A DNA stretch of 64,000 nucleotides from Rostratula benghalensis (Eukaryota; Chordata; Aves; Charadriiformes; Rostratulidae), in contig VXAI01000163.1 in the NCBI GenBank assembly GCA_013399305.1, forward strand, positions 374,922 to 438,921. The letters are read 5' to 3'. Under the pieces are notes generated by a model, which saw only the letters and a list, made by a program, of their open reading frames with translations, was not told the DNA's origin and did not search any database. The position numbers and the translations under genes were made by a program. Each line of letters begins with the position of its first letter. The first letter of the stretch is position 1. Positions 35,226-48,500 of the stretch are shown here, in pieces.

Positions 35226-38200
35226 ATAAGCTTTCTCTAGGAGTTAATTAGGGTTGTATAGTGAAGGAGATTAATAATAAAAAAAAGGAGACCTACCTAA
35301 AAATCTTGAGAGGTATGTGAAACTAAAGAAAATAAATCTTTTCATGAACTACAGAATGAATAAAATCTCTTTTCCCATGGTTTCCAGCCTTTCGTCCCTT
35401 AAGCCTCTTTTCCTGCTTCTGTAACTTCTCTGTTTGCCAAAGCAAATACTGCCCACGATGTGTCTGAGCCTCTCTTCTGGGTCCTCACCTCTACCCAAGT
35501 GCATGCAGTTTTAAGAGCATTAATTCATTTTTGACATCACTGACCTTCTGGGAAATTGGGCTCAAACTGCCCAGCAGGTTCACATGTCAGACTGGAGAGG
35601 CAGACAGGCAGAATTTGACTAACTTCAAGTTTATTATTTTTTAATTATCTGTAAAAGATAAATATGATACCAAGTAATTCTTATCCAAGTCTTACCTATA
35701 TAACAGATTCTTGTGATACGAGTGAGTCTTTTAAGCTAATTTTTTTTCCATAGATAGTTGCAAATTTCTATTCTTAATAGTCTGAGCACCTTATTTAAGG
35801 AGATTGATAAGTGAAAGTGCTGCAACATTCATGGCTACATTTGAAATGTTAAGTGGTCGCAAAACATCAGGCCTAAAAATCTTAAATTAGGCCAGAACAT
35901 GCTGATGATTCATCAAGATACTGTTGGGATGACTGCCAGCAGTAACCCATGGGAAAACTTATAAAAGTCCTCTTACCAAGGTTTGGCTGGTGATATTAAT
36001 AGGCCTTGGGGCTTCATGCTAAGCAAGAAGAAAGCAGTCTGTTGAGTACCTGCTATTTCATTCAGCTTTTCTTGGCCAGGTACCAAATGAGATGTTTTCC
36101 TATAAGAAAAAATTAAATGTCATGGCCTAGGATTGTACCATTTTGAACACAAGGAAATGAATTTCCACAAGCATGGTATGGATGGAGTAGGGGAGAAGCT
36201 GGAGGTTGGACAGCCTTAATTCAATGCCAAAGTTTGGGGTTTTTTTGCAACTTAAACAACATTTCTTAACTAAATAACTTTGTTCTAATACAAAACATGT
36301 TTATGCACATATTTAACAAGAATATTTTTCAAAACCTGTTGTTTCTTCTCACACTGGCCAGAACAATGTTTTTTTATTTTTAATATTATGTGTATTTTAT
36401 TCACTATGGGATGTCCATGAACATAAGATATGCTAGCAGCCCCTTAGATTACAAGATACAAAAGGATTATAGAATTACAGTTCTGTTCTCCAGAACTGAA
36501 AAACACATTTTAGAAACAAATAGAGAAATCTTAGTTTTAAAAAATGAGCCCTTATGTCATGCTGGCAAGCTCATTAACAAAGAAAAAGTTATTTACTGTT
36601 TGCTGTCTAAATGCATCAGTAACTGACAATAGCACCCACTATCAAGAAGAAATTAATGCCAGCTCTAAGCTTGAGTCAGCACATTTGGAGAGAGCTAGAA
36701 GAGTATGATCCTTCCTAAGTGTTTCATTTACTGTAGGGCTAGTCTTGAATATTTACACAGCTGTTGAGTTCCAGTTTCTTCCTTGAAAGCCTTAAAATTC
36801 ACTGTTTGCATTGTCTGCATGCTTCCTTAGTACAGATGATGGTCAGGATTATGTGGAAATAAGATATGGTAAGATTTGGCAGAGTTTGGTGATCTACCCA
36901 CACAGAGAAACTGAACCATCAACTCCCCAATGTGTCAGTGACTCGGGAGAATTAAAGAATTCCTTTTAAAACCAGCAAATTGAAAAAGAAAGCAGAAAGG
37001 GGATTTGCAGATTTCCTCTTGGCAAGCCACAACTTTGGCCATCTTTATGGTCCTTCCCGTGAGTCATTTTCACCATACCTGGAACAGCAGGAAGAAGAAA
37101 ACAGAAACAGCAAATCATATGACACACACTTATGTCAATTCAGAGAAAAAAAAAAAAAACAAACCCAGAGGTAAAGTTCACAACCTCCACAGAGAAAGCA
37201 AATTGTGTGAGGTAGACTCATAGGCTTGCTCTTTGCCCTCCAGGGAGCAGAAATAATGGGGAGTGAGGAAGATTAGGATTTTATAAACTTTATTGCTGAA
37301 GTTGATAGTGTTGAAAAGAGTTACTGACAAAGAACTTTCAGTATCAATTTTAAACAGCAGCATAAAATTATAAAGCATATTAATATAATGTAATATCAGC
37401 AGTATGCAGGGCCAAATAAAATGAGTCATCTGTCAGACTTCAAAAACCCTGTCTCCCCCTCCTTTATGCTTTTGACAGTGTTTTCTTCCTTTTCTAATTT
37501 ATTTTGCTCTTGCAGAGTAATTCCTGCACTCAGCTATGGACTTTTTACTCTTCCCCTGGAAAAAACAAGCATCAATTTAGAAGGCCTCAGGGTCCAGGAT
37601 ATCCCTTCTGTTGTAGATGTATGTGCATCTCCTATGTGTGACAGAGGAGCCTGTAAGCTGGTAAGTGCTGCCTGTGTGCTCTATGTCTGCATTTTTCCCA
37701 CAAAGGTGAAAGCAGTAGGATCCCTCTGTTCCTTGTTCCTCCATAATTCAGATCTGAAGGTGATGGAGGGAGCAAGAAAGTGAGCACAGAGGGTGAGCCA
37801 TGAAGTCCACATTGATGACATCTAGAAGAACAACAGCAACTTTAATATAAATTATTTCCTTTTATGCTCACATGCTGGTTTGCATCCCTACAAACTAATG
37901 TTGCCTTCATGGTGGTGCAAATAATGAACATTTAGTGCATCAGCCCCTCACTGCATTACTGCTCATCTGAGCTGGCAGTGTGACTAATGGCCAAGTTCAA
38001 AGTATAATTCTTTCAAGGTCATTGGCCTAGATCCAACGTCTGCCTTGCCAGTTTTTCATATAGACACTCTTCCAGATAAGACAGAAGATGCCCCTGAACT
38101 TTGAAGTCTGGTGAAAGACATGTACCAGCCAGTGGACAATACAAGGAGACATTTGTGTTGTCTGGTGTGGACTCTGGGATAAGATAGCCAGGCTGTAGTC

Positions 38201-41200
38201 AGAAAGAGATAAGACCACTTTCTGAACGATTGTATTGTCAGCACAGCAAGCAAGTTATTTTGCCTACAAGTAAGTAATGTCTTTCCAGTTGACTGAGTGT
38301 TTTGCTTGTGATTTACTCATTTGCAAGAGAGTGGTCCTTATCCATAGTAGTAAGGTAGAGAATGGTGATGATCTCAGGTGCAGTGATTTAAGTTACGGCT
38401 GCAATACTTGACCACGACAGTGACAGAGGCCGTTCAAGTCTGTATTTACTACATCTGTAGCAAATCTCTCAGCCAAAACCATCATGGGCAGTCATAAGCA
38501 GTAAGCAATGCTGGCTTTGTACCTCTATTTTTTATGGAAAGGGTTCTGGAGAGCACTGAATTTGAGGGAAGGTGTAAAACAGGATCTAGGTGCAAAGTCG
38601 AAGAAAGTTATCAGACTTAGCTGCTGCAACTGATTCAATATCATCTGCATATTTGCCCTTTACAAAAGGAGGATTCATTGTGGAATATGATAAACATTGA
38701 AAGTGAATCCTACCCAAAATAATTTTATCCATCCTCACTTAAATAATGTTTGACAAGGCAATCCAAGGAGTAGTTCAGCAGATTTAGTTTGAGCTTGGCA
38801 TCTATTGATTGGAGGCACACAGGAAAAATATAACACAATATATTCACAATTACATTAATATGATCTGGCACTTTTAGGATGAGCAAACAGTCAGGAACAA
38901 GAAATGTGATCATTAAGGAGTATGGCAAAACCTGGGAAAGTAGACTGTTTAGTGCTGAACAAATGGATGGAGAGTGCACAAGGATTCCTAGTGGCATTTT
39001 TTGGAAATACAGAGTAAGACCATCCAGGTGAGCTGAGGAAAGTTAATACTTAAACACAACATTCAAAGAATGTCAAAGAATTTGTGGTGTTCTTTCAACT
39101 TCTTAAGTCTCAGAGATCCACAGTGACATACAGGAATGTATTTTAGTAACTCTATATTTCACAAAAGAATTTTTTTTTTTAATTCATCCTCTGTAACTTT
39201 GTTTCCAATATTTTAATGGCTATTTACATTCAGCTACAGTCAACATGCATTTTCCCATTTAAAGATTATCTGGTATAAGAGAGATCCTGGGTGACTTTGA
39301 CAGGAACAAGGCATACCGGTAATCCACCATACCCACACTCACTCTTATACCTGAATGTGGTACGCATTGAGTCCATGCATTTAGGGAAGCAGCCTCCAGG
39401 CCACCTTTGACCACCACCATGGTGGTCTGTTACCATTAAACTACACCATTAAAATCATTAAACTACACCACTAAACTGCCACCATGTTAGTCTAATGGAT
39501 GTCAGCAAGTATTTAATTTACTGCTTTCTTTAGACATGGCGACAGTCTGGTAATGCTCCGTTTCATAAGTTGCTATATTTGGAACTACTATCTTTATATT
39601 CATTTCATACAGACGGTCAACAAGCCAAGTTCTCCTCAGCTTCACCAGCACTTGTTCTTAGCAGCAGAATGATGAGAATATGAATTTGTCATTGTACCCA
39701 AATCTTAAATATATTCAAGCGTCTCTGGCCTGTAGTATGTTTCTTGCCAAGCCTTGAGGAATGGGTTGAGAGTCAGTATGATGAAAAGCAAAGTTTTGAA
39801 GATAAATATTTCTTCCAAGATGTTAACCAGTGGTGCTCTGACAAGGAGCAGGAAGCTTCAATGACCAAGTGTCTTCAACCTGTCATGGGCTGTAAAGAGT
39901 AGCACATCAAGTACTTGCAGATGCTATTCAATTCTGAGGCACACACAGCCCTCAAGGACATGAATATTCAAAGGATGTGATTTTACTGGCCCAGAGTTCA
40001 TGCAGGGTCTCGGTGAGATCCATGCTTTGTATTTCATTCGTAATGCTTTGTGTTTCAACCTGAATACTAACTTCAGGAATCAGAAGGAAGTGAAGTTCAC
40101 AGAAAAATGATAAAACAGTTTTGAGTAAAGCAACTTCATAGGAATTTTTAAGAGAAAATGTATATGGCTGGTATGGCATATTGAACTGCTGGTTTTACCC
40201 AACCTTACAAGTGTAAACAAATTACAAGCGCAGTGTTGTGTCTGTGTTCTTCTATATCTATATATGTGTGCATACTTATTTATGTAAATCTATATGTCTG
40301 GACAAGTGTGCATATATACACATATACATAATTATCAGTGTCACTGAAATAATTGTCACAGAATCTGAAACCCCAGTATATGTTCTGAGCAGAAAACAAA
40401 TGGTTTCCGGAGTATCAGGGTTGCCCAGTGGGTGACCTGAGCTCCAAGGACAGGGAGAGGTTCCAGAAATGCAAATAAGGGCAATCTATGCATAAATGAG
40501 CTGTTCTCCCCACACCCACCCTGCACTGATTAGGAACCATGTACCAAAAAAAGCCCCAACCCTGGCATATGGGAACTGTCATGCCTGAGCTTGAATTCTT
40601 GTTCCCTGTTGTACTTTGAAAGGTTTAAACTAGCTCTGTACATTTTTCACTAGCAAATGACTCCTACAGCCCTGCTGTTCTGCCACAATCCATTGGTTTC
40701 ATGGGGTGTAGCACAAATGCGTACGTTTGTTCTCGTCATAAATCTACAATGCAGTTTCCCTTCTTTCTGTGATGTTCTCCAGGAGACCTGTACAGTCACT
40801 TCTAAGTAATGATCTACAAGGATAAAATAGCTTTGAGGTCCTGCTGGACCCACACTGCAATTTAATTGTATAATTGTTGATCAATGTTTTTCCACCATAT
40901 GCAGCCCTACCTGTCTCCTTTTCCCCTAGCAGATGTAAGTAATTGTCAACACACCTGTAAGCAGTGTTTTCCAGAAGAGCTACCAAGTATTTTTTCCGTT
41001 AGAAAGGAGTCCGGCTGAGTGATTATCATCAGTCATATGGATGTCACCTCCACTATAAATGCTGCAGGAAAGGTGAGTGTGAAGTGCTACACCAAGGGAA
41101 GGGAATTGAAATGTAGAAATACCAATTGGGGAATATCTGGCAGGGAAACAGCACGGCAGAAAACAAGGTGTTGTTGCGGAGGATTACAGGTGAAATATGA

Positions 41201-41520
41201 GCCAGCAATACAATGCCAAAAATGGGAAATGGTATTCCCAAATGTGCCGTATAAAAATGTCATATAAAACACCTGGGAGATAATTACTGTGCTCTGCTCC
41301 TCCTCCTCCTGTGGAGGTTTCTGCAGGAGGTGTGTGCTGGTGTGGATGTGTGCCAGCTTAGGTCACTGCACTCTGAGGAGACTGTAAGAGAGAACAGCAG
41401 AAAGAAGGTTCAGAAAATAGGACCAATGAATAGAGGTTGAAAGAACTGGCTGGTTTTGGTCTAGAAGCAAGAAAATTGAATTCATGTGTGCTTTCTAACA
41501 CAGAAAGGGCTGTAAAGGTT
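35226..41520. other. Unique AT-rich non-coding DNA
   Basis: Nothing recognised as gene or mobile element. A palindrome with partial repeats sits at 39413-39483. Short open frames are scattered on both strands without splice or domain support. Confidence 0.5.
39413..39483. repeat. Palindrome with short degenerate direct repeats
   Basis: ACCACCATGGTGGT (39413-39426) is a perfect 14-bp palindrome. It is followed by repeated words ATTAAACTACACCA, then a degenerate CATTAAACTACACCACTAAAC and a second ACCATG. A small, locally scrambled repeat probably built by slippage. Confidence 0.6.
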
Positions 41521-41547
41521 ATATGTGTGTGTGTGTATATATATATA
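41521..41547. repeat. (TG)6(TA)5 compound microsatellite
   Basis: TG units pass directly into TA units. The alternating purine-pyrimidine pattern favours Z-form DNA in the TG part. Confidence 0.95.
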
Positions 41548-44500
41548 ATTGTCATTTCTGTAAGGGAAATGGCAAAAGGAAATTAGTTTAATTTGCAACA
41601 ATTCAGCCAAACAACCAATTTTGGGTTTGGAGTGGGTTTGGGGGTTTTTGTTTGTTTGTGTTTGGTTTTGTCTTAGAAAGTGCATTGATTTGGGCTGAAA
41701 ATTAAAGAACAATCCTAATGCTATGAGCAATGAAGTTCTTCAACAACCTTCTAGGAGGAATAAAATGATAAAGCTCACTAATTTTAAGGTGGACTTAAAA
41801 TCCACTCTCTTTTCCCCTATAGTGCTGCACAACCTTTACAAAGAGCAAAAAAGAAGTGTGTTACTTAACCACTCCAAAAAGTTGAAGACTTACCAGTAGA
41901 GAACCACTGTAAGGAAGAACTCTTCAGTCTTTTATTGTGAATCATATCAGGACAAACTGGACTTCTGATTTTACAAAATGCATTAATATTTCTCTTTAGG
42001 TATGTATGTCTACAAATTCTCTTCTAAACTGTACATGCAAAGTGCCACACAAATCTATGGGCAGTGTTTGTCCCACATGTGATAAGGTAGAATATTACTC
42101 CCTGAATTTCTGAATATTCTATCAAAATGCATATTCCTCAATCCTGTTGAATGCAAACTGCAAGTTGCATCAATACGTTAAAACAATTTTCCTAATTCAG
42201 CCTTAGATTTCCATCCCCATAAAGCCCCTGGCAGCTTGATACAGACTTGCCCACTTTTCATCAGGGAAAGGAATAGTGACAATTTACAACAAAACAATAT
42301 TTCAGGATCTGCGGTAACAAAGTTATAGAGGTGTAGCTTTAGCCTTTCATCCCTCCTTTGCCCTTTTGGTTGTTGCAAGGTACTGTTGCCCCAAAGTGTT
42401 CCAGCCAGACAAAACCATTTTGAGTTCCCATCTCCTTTAGAGCACAATCCAGTCCAGTATCTGTACCAAATGTGCGCCCTTTGCCATTGCTGGCATGCTA
42501 TAGGGCAACTAAAGTCCCGACTGGAAATCTGAGAAGTTTCTCATAAAATAAACCAAGGGTGTTTTCTTCTACTAGATGGCTAACCTACTTACTAGCCGAT
42601 GTACCTGAAAGTGTTGTCTCTAGTTGGCCCATAGTGTACATATAAAAGAAAATAGAAACACTTAAATTTGGGACGTTGAGGCAAGAGCTTTGTATGTCAC
42701 AGATTAAAACCTTGAAAGAAGTGGAAGGAATTTGTTGGCCCTTGCAATCTGCCCCAGGGAGGGTGCCTGGCCAGGATGGACACTGCTTTGCTGGTACTCC
42801 CATCCCCACAGAGGAGGTACCACAGAAGAGTAAGTGTGTTTGTGGTTGCATGAATATTTTGAGCTAACTTAAGCTGAAAGAGATGGTTGCTACCAACCCC
42901 TCAGCTCCGTGCCATGGTTTCCCCATGCCTCCTTGTGTTGCCACTCACATTCATCCACTCTCATGCAAGGGAGGTCAGGGTGCTGCTCTGTCTGAACACC
43001 CAGCAAAAAGCAATAGTTTCCAGCCAGATCACTTTTTTTGCTCTCCCTCACACATGAGCACAAACACCAGTGCAAAGCTTGGAGCAGCATCATCTCCTGG
43101 GGTGTTGGGGAAGGGTGAGATCATGCACTTCAGCTGCTGTCTGCACCTGGAATGTCTTAAAGATGCCATGAAAATGCAGCCTAGTCTGTCTGCTGGTACA
43201 CCTCCAGCAATTTAGATGAATGTGGCAGACATGTTTAAGGAAGCTTGAACTCCTGGTTCATCTGCAGAAAGACAGTAGTCATGTCTCCCTTTAGTGAAAA
43301 AGAGTAGGCAGAGCTTCTGTAGAGCCACCACAAGGCTGCAGAGCCAGGACAACTTGCTGGTGTCCCAGAATGCAGCTCTGATGGGTACCATTGCCAATGC
43401 TTCAGGTGAACATACAGTTTCAAAAATAGATAATACTGAAGCAACAAAATACCTCTGTGATTTATCTTCCCGATTAACTTTTTCTACTTTACTGAATAAA
43501 TTCATGATATGACTTCTTTCAGGGTGAGGGTATTTCTAGAGGCAAAAGGCCCTCTCTTACTCATTACTTCTGTCTTTGGTTTTACATTGTGGTGATATAA
43601 AAGGGAAGAAAGGAAATTACAAACTGAATGCCTTCATAAAATTACAAATGAAGAATCTGACCTGAACTATATGAAGGACATCTTACCAAGCTGCTTGCTC
43701 CATTTTTTGCTTTTTTTATAAAGAACATCGTCTTTTCTAGGCAAGAAAACAGAAGTAATGTTACATGAGTCATCATTCTATGAAATGGCTGAGTACCTTT
43801 TTAAGTTCCAGGGAACATTAAGTAATGCGGTAGGTAAATTCCTAGTTCTGCTGTAACGTATTCCCTTCCTTTTTTGCCTTCTTCAGTTGGGCAGGAAGCC
43901 TTTAAACCATCATGATTAATGAGGAATTTTCTAAAGAAAATTGCTCTTGACGTGTTATTCTTTGTAAATAGGTGTAGTGTTCTGCTTACTCTGGTGTGAA
44001 TGCTGGCTTTTTGGCATGACTACAGAGCCTGTTGTGATCAGAGGTGAGCAGCCTGCTCTAACCTCAGCTCTGGCCTCCAGATTTCTCCATTGCTGATTCC
44101 TTGCCTGTGTTTCTATTACAGAAACATTGGGTGAGACTTCTTCCATTTGATTGCAAGGAAAATAAGTCAGCCTCCAGTCTTCCTCCTTTCCCCAAACCAA
44201 ACCTTCCTCAAGTAACTGAAAACTGATGCTTATTTTCAAAGACATTGCTTCAAGCTGAAGACAGGTTGCATGCTTGAGCTTTGAGGATAATCACTTGTTT
44301 CTTGATGAGGGGGAGGAAACTTCTCTTTGATGGAAGTGTACGTATGTCTAAATATAATATAGGTACTAGCAAAGCTGATTTTGAAACTTCCATTAAAATA
44401 AGCAAAAAGCAAATACCATTTACATACAATAAAACAAATTTATTGCTCCAGGACCCAAATTTGCTTTCACTTGCACAGGGAAGATAGACACGGTGTTTTA

Positions 44501-47500
44501 ACTATGTGAATGCAATGAGAATAATATCTGTGTGATGCATCTGCTTGGAAAATACACTTTCAATTTTAAGAGTGAAATGCCAGTCTGTTCTACGTAATCA
44601 GGTTCTGTCCTTTAGATTTCACCTATCCTGAATTTTGAGATTTGTGTATGCATGCACATACAATTCAGTTAAAAGTGCTGAATGTTACCTCTTTGGGGGC
44701 TATGTGAATGTCACATCTTTTCAGCCAGTAGCAAAACACCTACTTGATGGTTTTTTAGCTTGGAAAGTATCAGGCAAGGCAAGCACAAAGAGTATCCTTT
44801 CTTCCCTGTCATTTGTTACTTATTCCATCTCCACTCTCATATACACAGCATGAAGGTTAAAATGCTGCTAAAGTAGGGATTTCCAAAAGCATAAGATTAT
44901 GTAGATAAGCCTACAGAAAATGGATATCTCACTTTGTTGTGTGACAGAAATGCCAGTGGAAGGCAACTCTGGAAGTCCCCTCGAAGCAGAACTATTGCCT
45001 GCCATTGCCTTGCCTGGCCAAGTCCTTAAAACCTCCAAGGACAGAAGTTCCACCATGTCTCTGTATTTTCCTTAATGCCCAACCCAAACCTGTGTGGTGA
45101 TTGCCTCTTACTGCATTGTCTGTAACTACCAAGAGGAGTTTGGCTCTATCATATTTGTAACTGCCCTTCAAGAAGTTGTAGGCTGCTCTTCCTTTTGCCC
45201 CTTTGAAATCTCTCTGTAACTCTCAGGGAAAGCCATGAATTTTTTTTTTTTAGCTGCACTAGAGCTATGCTAACCAGCACCTAACACAATGGCAGTTGCT
45301 GTAAACTGGTAAATTAAATACTATCCTGGACTCCAAATAACTTGGCACAGAGAACTGCCTGTATTCAGGAAGTTTGGGATTGTTTGCATGTCTTCCACAG
45401 CATGCAACCTCCCAAAGAAACAAATACTGACATAAAATTCCTGATCTTAAGTACTTGCTAATTTGGAGACAGATTCTGATTTTGGCAAATGACCAAGCAT
45501 GAGCAGTACTGGAAGATTTCCCCACACCCTGCTTGTACAAATTGAACTTGTTCAGCTCTAAACAAGACTATGATCCAACCTTTGCAAAAAGGTTTTGAGC
45601 AGAAAAGCTGGATCCTTGCCTCTATTCCTTTGACTCCGCTCCAGACACCTGAGTTTAGCGTTTCAAAGTTCATCAGAGTCTTTTCATAGGCACTAGAATG
45701 GGCTTTAAACCCGGAGAAGAACATGTATTTTCTTAGAGGCTACTTCATTACCTTAATATTGGAGTTCTTGAAAACTTTGGGGAAACTATGGTCTTATTCA
45801 AATACACAAAAGGGAAACAACTGAGCATCACCCCACAGCAAATGGTTAATATTCAAAAAGAATACAAGTTTGACATAGTAGCATGTAATAAGGCAGAAGA
45901 GTAAATTTAACTCATTTAATGACATAGTTTTTTTAAGAATTGTATTTTTTGAAAAATATTTTTCCACCTCCCTTGATCTGCTTTTCTAGGGGGAGGACAA
46001 GGATTGTGTAGATGCCGTAGGTCTGGGGACAGTATGTTGCAGGTTGTTTTAATTTTGTTAATCTTCATCTCTATTCAAATATAGGTGGTTTTGAAAAAAA
46101 AGTATATCCCATTGAATGAAGAGTTCTAAATGTTTTACATGTCAAGCCCTGAACCTACAGATTCTAAACTGCTTTTATTGCAGTATCAATGCCTCAGGCT
46201 GGTCTTCACTGGAGCTGTGGGTTTCACTGTAAAACTTATGAGCAGATTTCATTGTCACCACAAAGCTCTAATCCTCCTGCTTTTTATTTTATGAGAAATC
46301 AGTTGTGACTTCCTTTAAAAAAAATCTGACAGATTGTTTTTTATAGCTAGAGAAGCAGGCTGTCTTCTTTGCCTTGAGGTTATGAAGACAGAATAATTTT
46401 ACACTATCTAGATTACAAAAGAAAAATGAAAATTGCTTCTTCTAGTTCTTCTTTTTGTAAACCCATCTGAAGGAATATTTTCCTTTCATTCTCAATAACA
46501 TACACACACATATATATTTATATGAACAGTTAAAAGTTAAAATCATCTTATCCTGTCAGTTTTCTTTGTTCAGCTTTCATACCTTTCATATTAACAACAA
46601 ACCTTGGTCTGCCTGTGCAGTACTTTCTTATCATACCGGCGTTTTCTAACAAAACGTGGCCCTATCAGGTTCAGGAAGCACTGATTTTTATGACCTTGCT
46701 TTCCTCTTCATTTTGTTTAGAAATTCCCCTACACTTTATAAAAAAACCAACCAAAACCCAAACAAACAACTTCACAAACAAATTAAAAAACTGTCCAACA
46801 CAACACAAGTTTATATCTGTCTCAAAAATTATACCTTTATTTTCTCTGGCTTTTGTACTCATGAGAGAAACAAAAATGTCTTGTTCAGATATAAAAATTA
46901 AACAGGTCCCCAGGTTTGTATTTGGAGTTTCCATATTTGTATTAGAATCTACATATTTATTATGAGTCCTGTACTGATATGTTTAATTTCCTGATCAAAG
47001 GATTTCTTATGATATTTTACAGTCTGAATGCATAGCCCTTCAAATCATATTTCTGTTAATTTGCAATAACAATTGTAGGATTAAACTTCTGAGCAACTGT
47101 ATAGTAGAATGTTTATGAATAGAGAATATAATTAAGTAATTTATAAGCAAAAATTGGGAAAATGAAAGAACAGGGAAAAAAAGAGCAGTTATTCCATCTT
47201 CTCTCCTTTTTTTCAGATTAGATTTCTGCTCTTAAGTATCCTATGCTGCTTCTCATAAAAACAGAATTTTATTTTACTGGCCAAATTCCAACTGCTATTT
47301 GCCTAACTAATTGCCTCTTGCATTCTTAATTGGGAAAAAAACCAACAACCCGCATTCTTCAGTTTCCAGTCCTGCCTAATTTACTTCTATACTGTCCTTA
47401 ATTCCGTGTAAACCAGGGACATCATTCACCAAGAGGTGATTGATCTTTGAAAGCAGACAATGTCACCCTTCCATCTACTAAGCATGTCACATCTCGCTTG

Positions 47501-48245
47501 CTGAGTTAATATCACAGTTACAGCTTCTCGGTAACCAGCACACCTAGGGAAGTCACACTCCCCTCCTAGCACTAGGTTTGATCAGCTCTGTGAAAATCAT
47601 TCTCAGCGAAATCCTCCTTTTCGTGCTTCAGATGCACATGCAAATGAGAGATGAGTTAAACCTTCCATTTCTAGATCAGGAGCAGCCGTGAATTGCTGGG
47701 GCTGGCTGGGTTATCCAGAGCCCTCCCATCTCTTTGTCCAGCGCTGCAGAGCTTCAGAGAAGGAGAGACAGATGGCATCCAAGTGCTCAGTACTGCAGAG
47801 TCAGCTTTCTGGTATCCTCTTAATCAGTGGTGCTGCTCTGCCCATGTATCCTGCATCTCTTCCTTTTCTCCTTCAGTCTTTCTGAAAGCCAGGCATAGAA
47901 AACAGTAGAGTCTGCACTTGTTAGGCTTACCAGCTTTCTGACCCCAAAATGAAATTCTCTCGTGATTTCTCATGTTCAACCAATCATCTACTTAACAGCT
48001 GATGCTACCAATTACTCCATAACTCTCTTTTCTCTACTTACTAGGTTTGATACTCCTGTGTATGTGAAATGCCTAGGTGTCAGCAGACATTGTGTTTGAG
48101 TTTTATAGTGTTACAGCCCAGTACAGAGATACAATTTTTAGAAATTTCAGTTATTAATTTTGAAATGTGATTTTAAAAGTTCCTAGTTAGGCAGCTACTC
48201 GTGGAAAACGCATGACAGGGGAGCTGAATGGAGGGAGCTGAACTG
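41548..48245. other. Unique AT-rich non-coding DNA
   Basis: No gene or mobile element recognised. A short TA/CA tract lies at 46498-46520. The plus-strand open frame at 43294-43512 holds a potential splice donor (TTCAG/GTGAAC, near 43405) but no usable acceptor, so I do not call an exon. About 47400-47560 has a conserved-element-like texture. Confidence 0.45.
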
Positions 48246-48278
48246 GCTGCTGCTGCAACAGCAACTGCTGCTGCTGCA
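48246..48278. repeat. Interrupted CTG trinucleotide repeat
   Basis: CTG units flank a central CAACAGCAA interruption. The central CAG can pair with flanking CTG, so the tract can fold into a hairpin. It is short and interrupted, hence probably stable. Confidence 0.85.
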
Positions 48279-48404
48279 CTTTGGCCATTTCAGGGGAATT
48301 CTCAGGCCACAGAGGTTTTTACAGGTCCTGTCTGAGTAGTAAGGGTACACAGTTGAGCAAGTGTCTGGGTTTTAATGAAAGCTTGGTCACTGAGTTGTAT
48401 TTTG

Positions 48405-48500
48405 AGTTTGGGAGATGCAAGTAATCTATCTGTGCCTCAGTTTTTCCTCAATGAAGCTGGGGTAAAAATATAGTTCCTCTTTCAAAAAGACGCTGAGAGT
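48405..48500 (-). mobile_element. MIR-like relic, minus strand
   Basis: ATCTATCTGTGCCTCAGTTT, TTCCTCAATGAAGCTGGGGT and AAAAATATAGTTCCTC correspond to the reversed MIR block (CTCTGTGCCTCAGTTTCCTCATCTGTAAAATGGGGATAATA). The element therefore lies on the minus strand. Strongly diverged. Confidence 0.7.

Noticed and set aside
41524..41547. TG/TA tract considered as a CRISPR or satellite array
   Set aside because: It is a simple compound dinucleotide microsatellite. No spacer-repeat structure exists anywhere in the window, and the genome is vertebrate.
43294..43512. 72-codon plus-strand frame with an internal CAG/GTGAAC donor
   Set aside because: The peptide is varied and the donor plausible, but no acceptor with a pyrimidine tract precedes it and no family is recognised.
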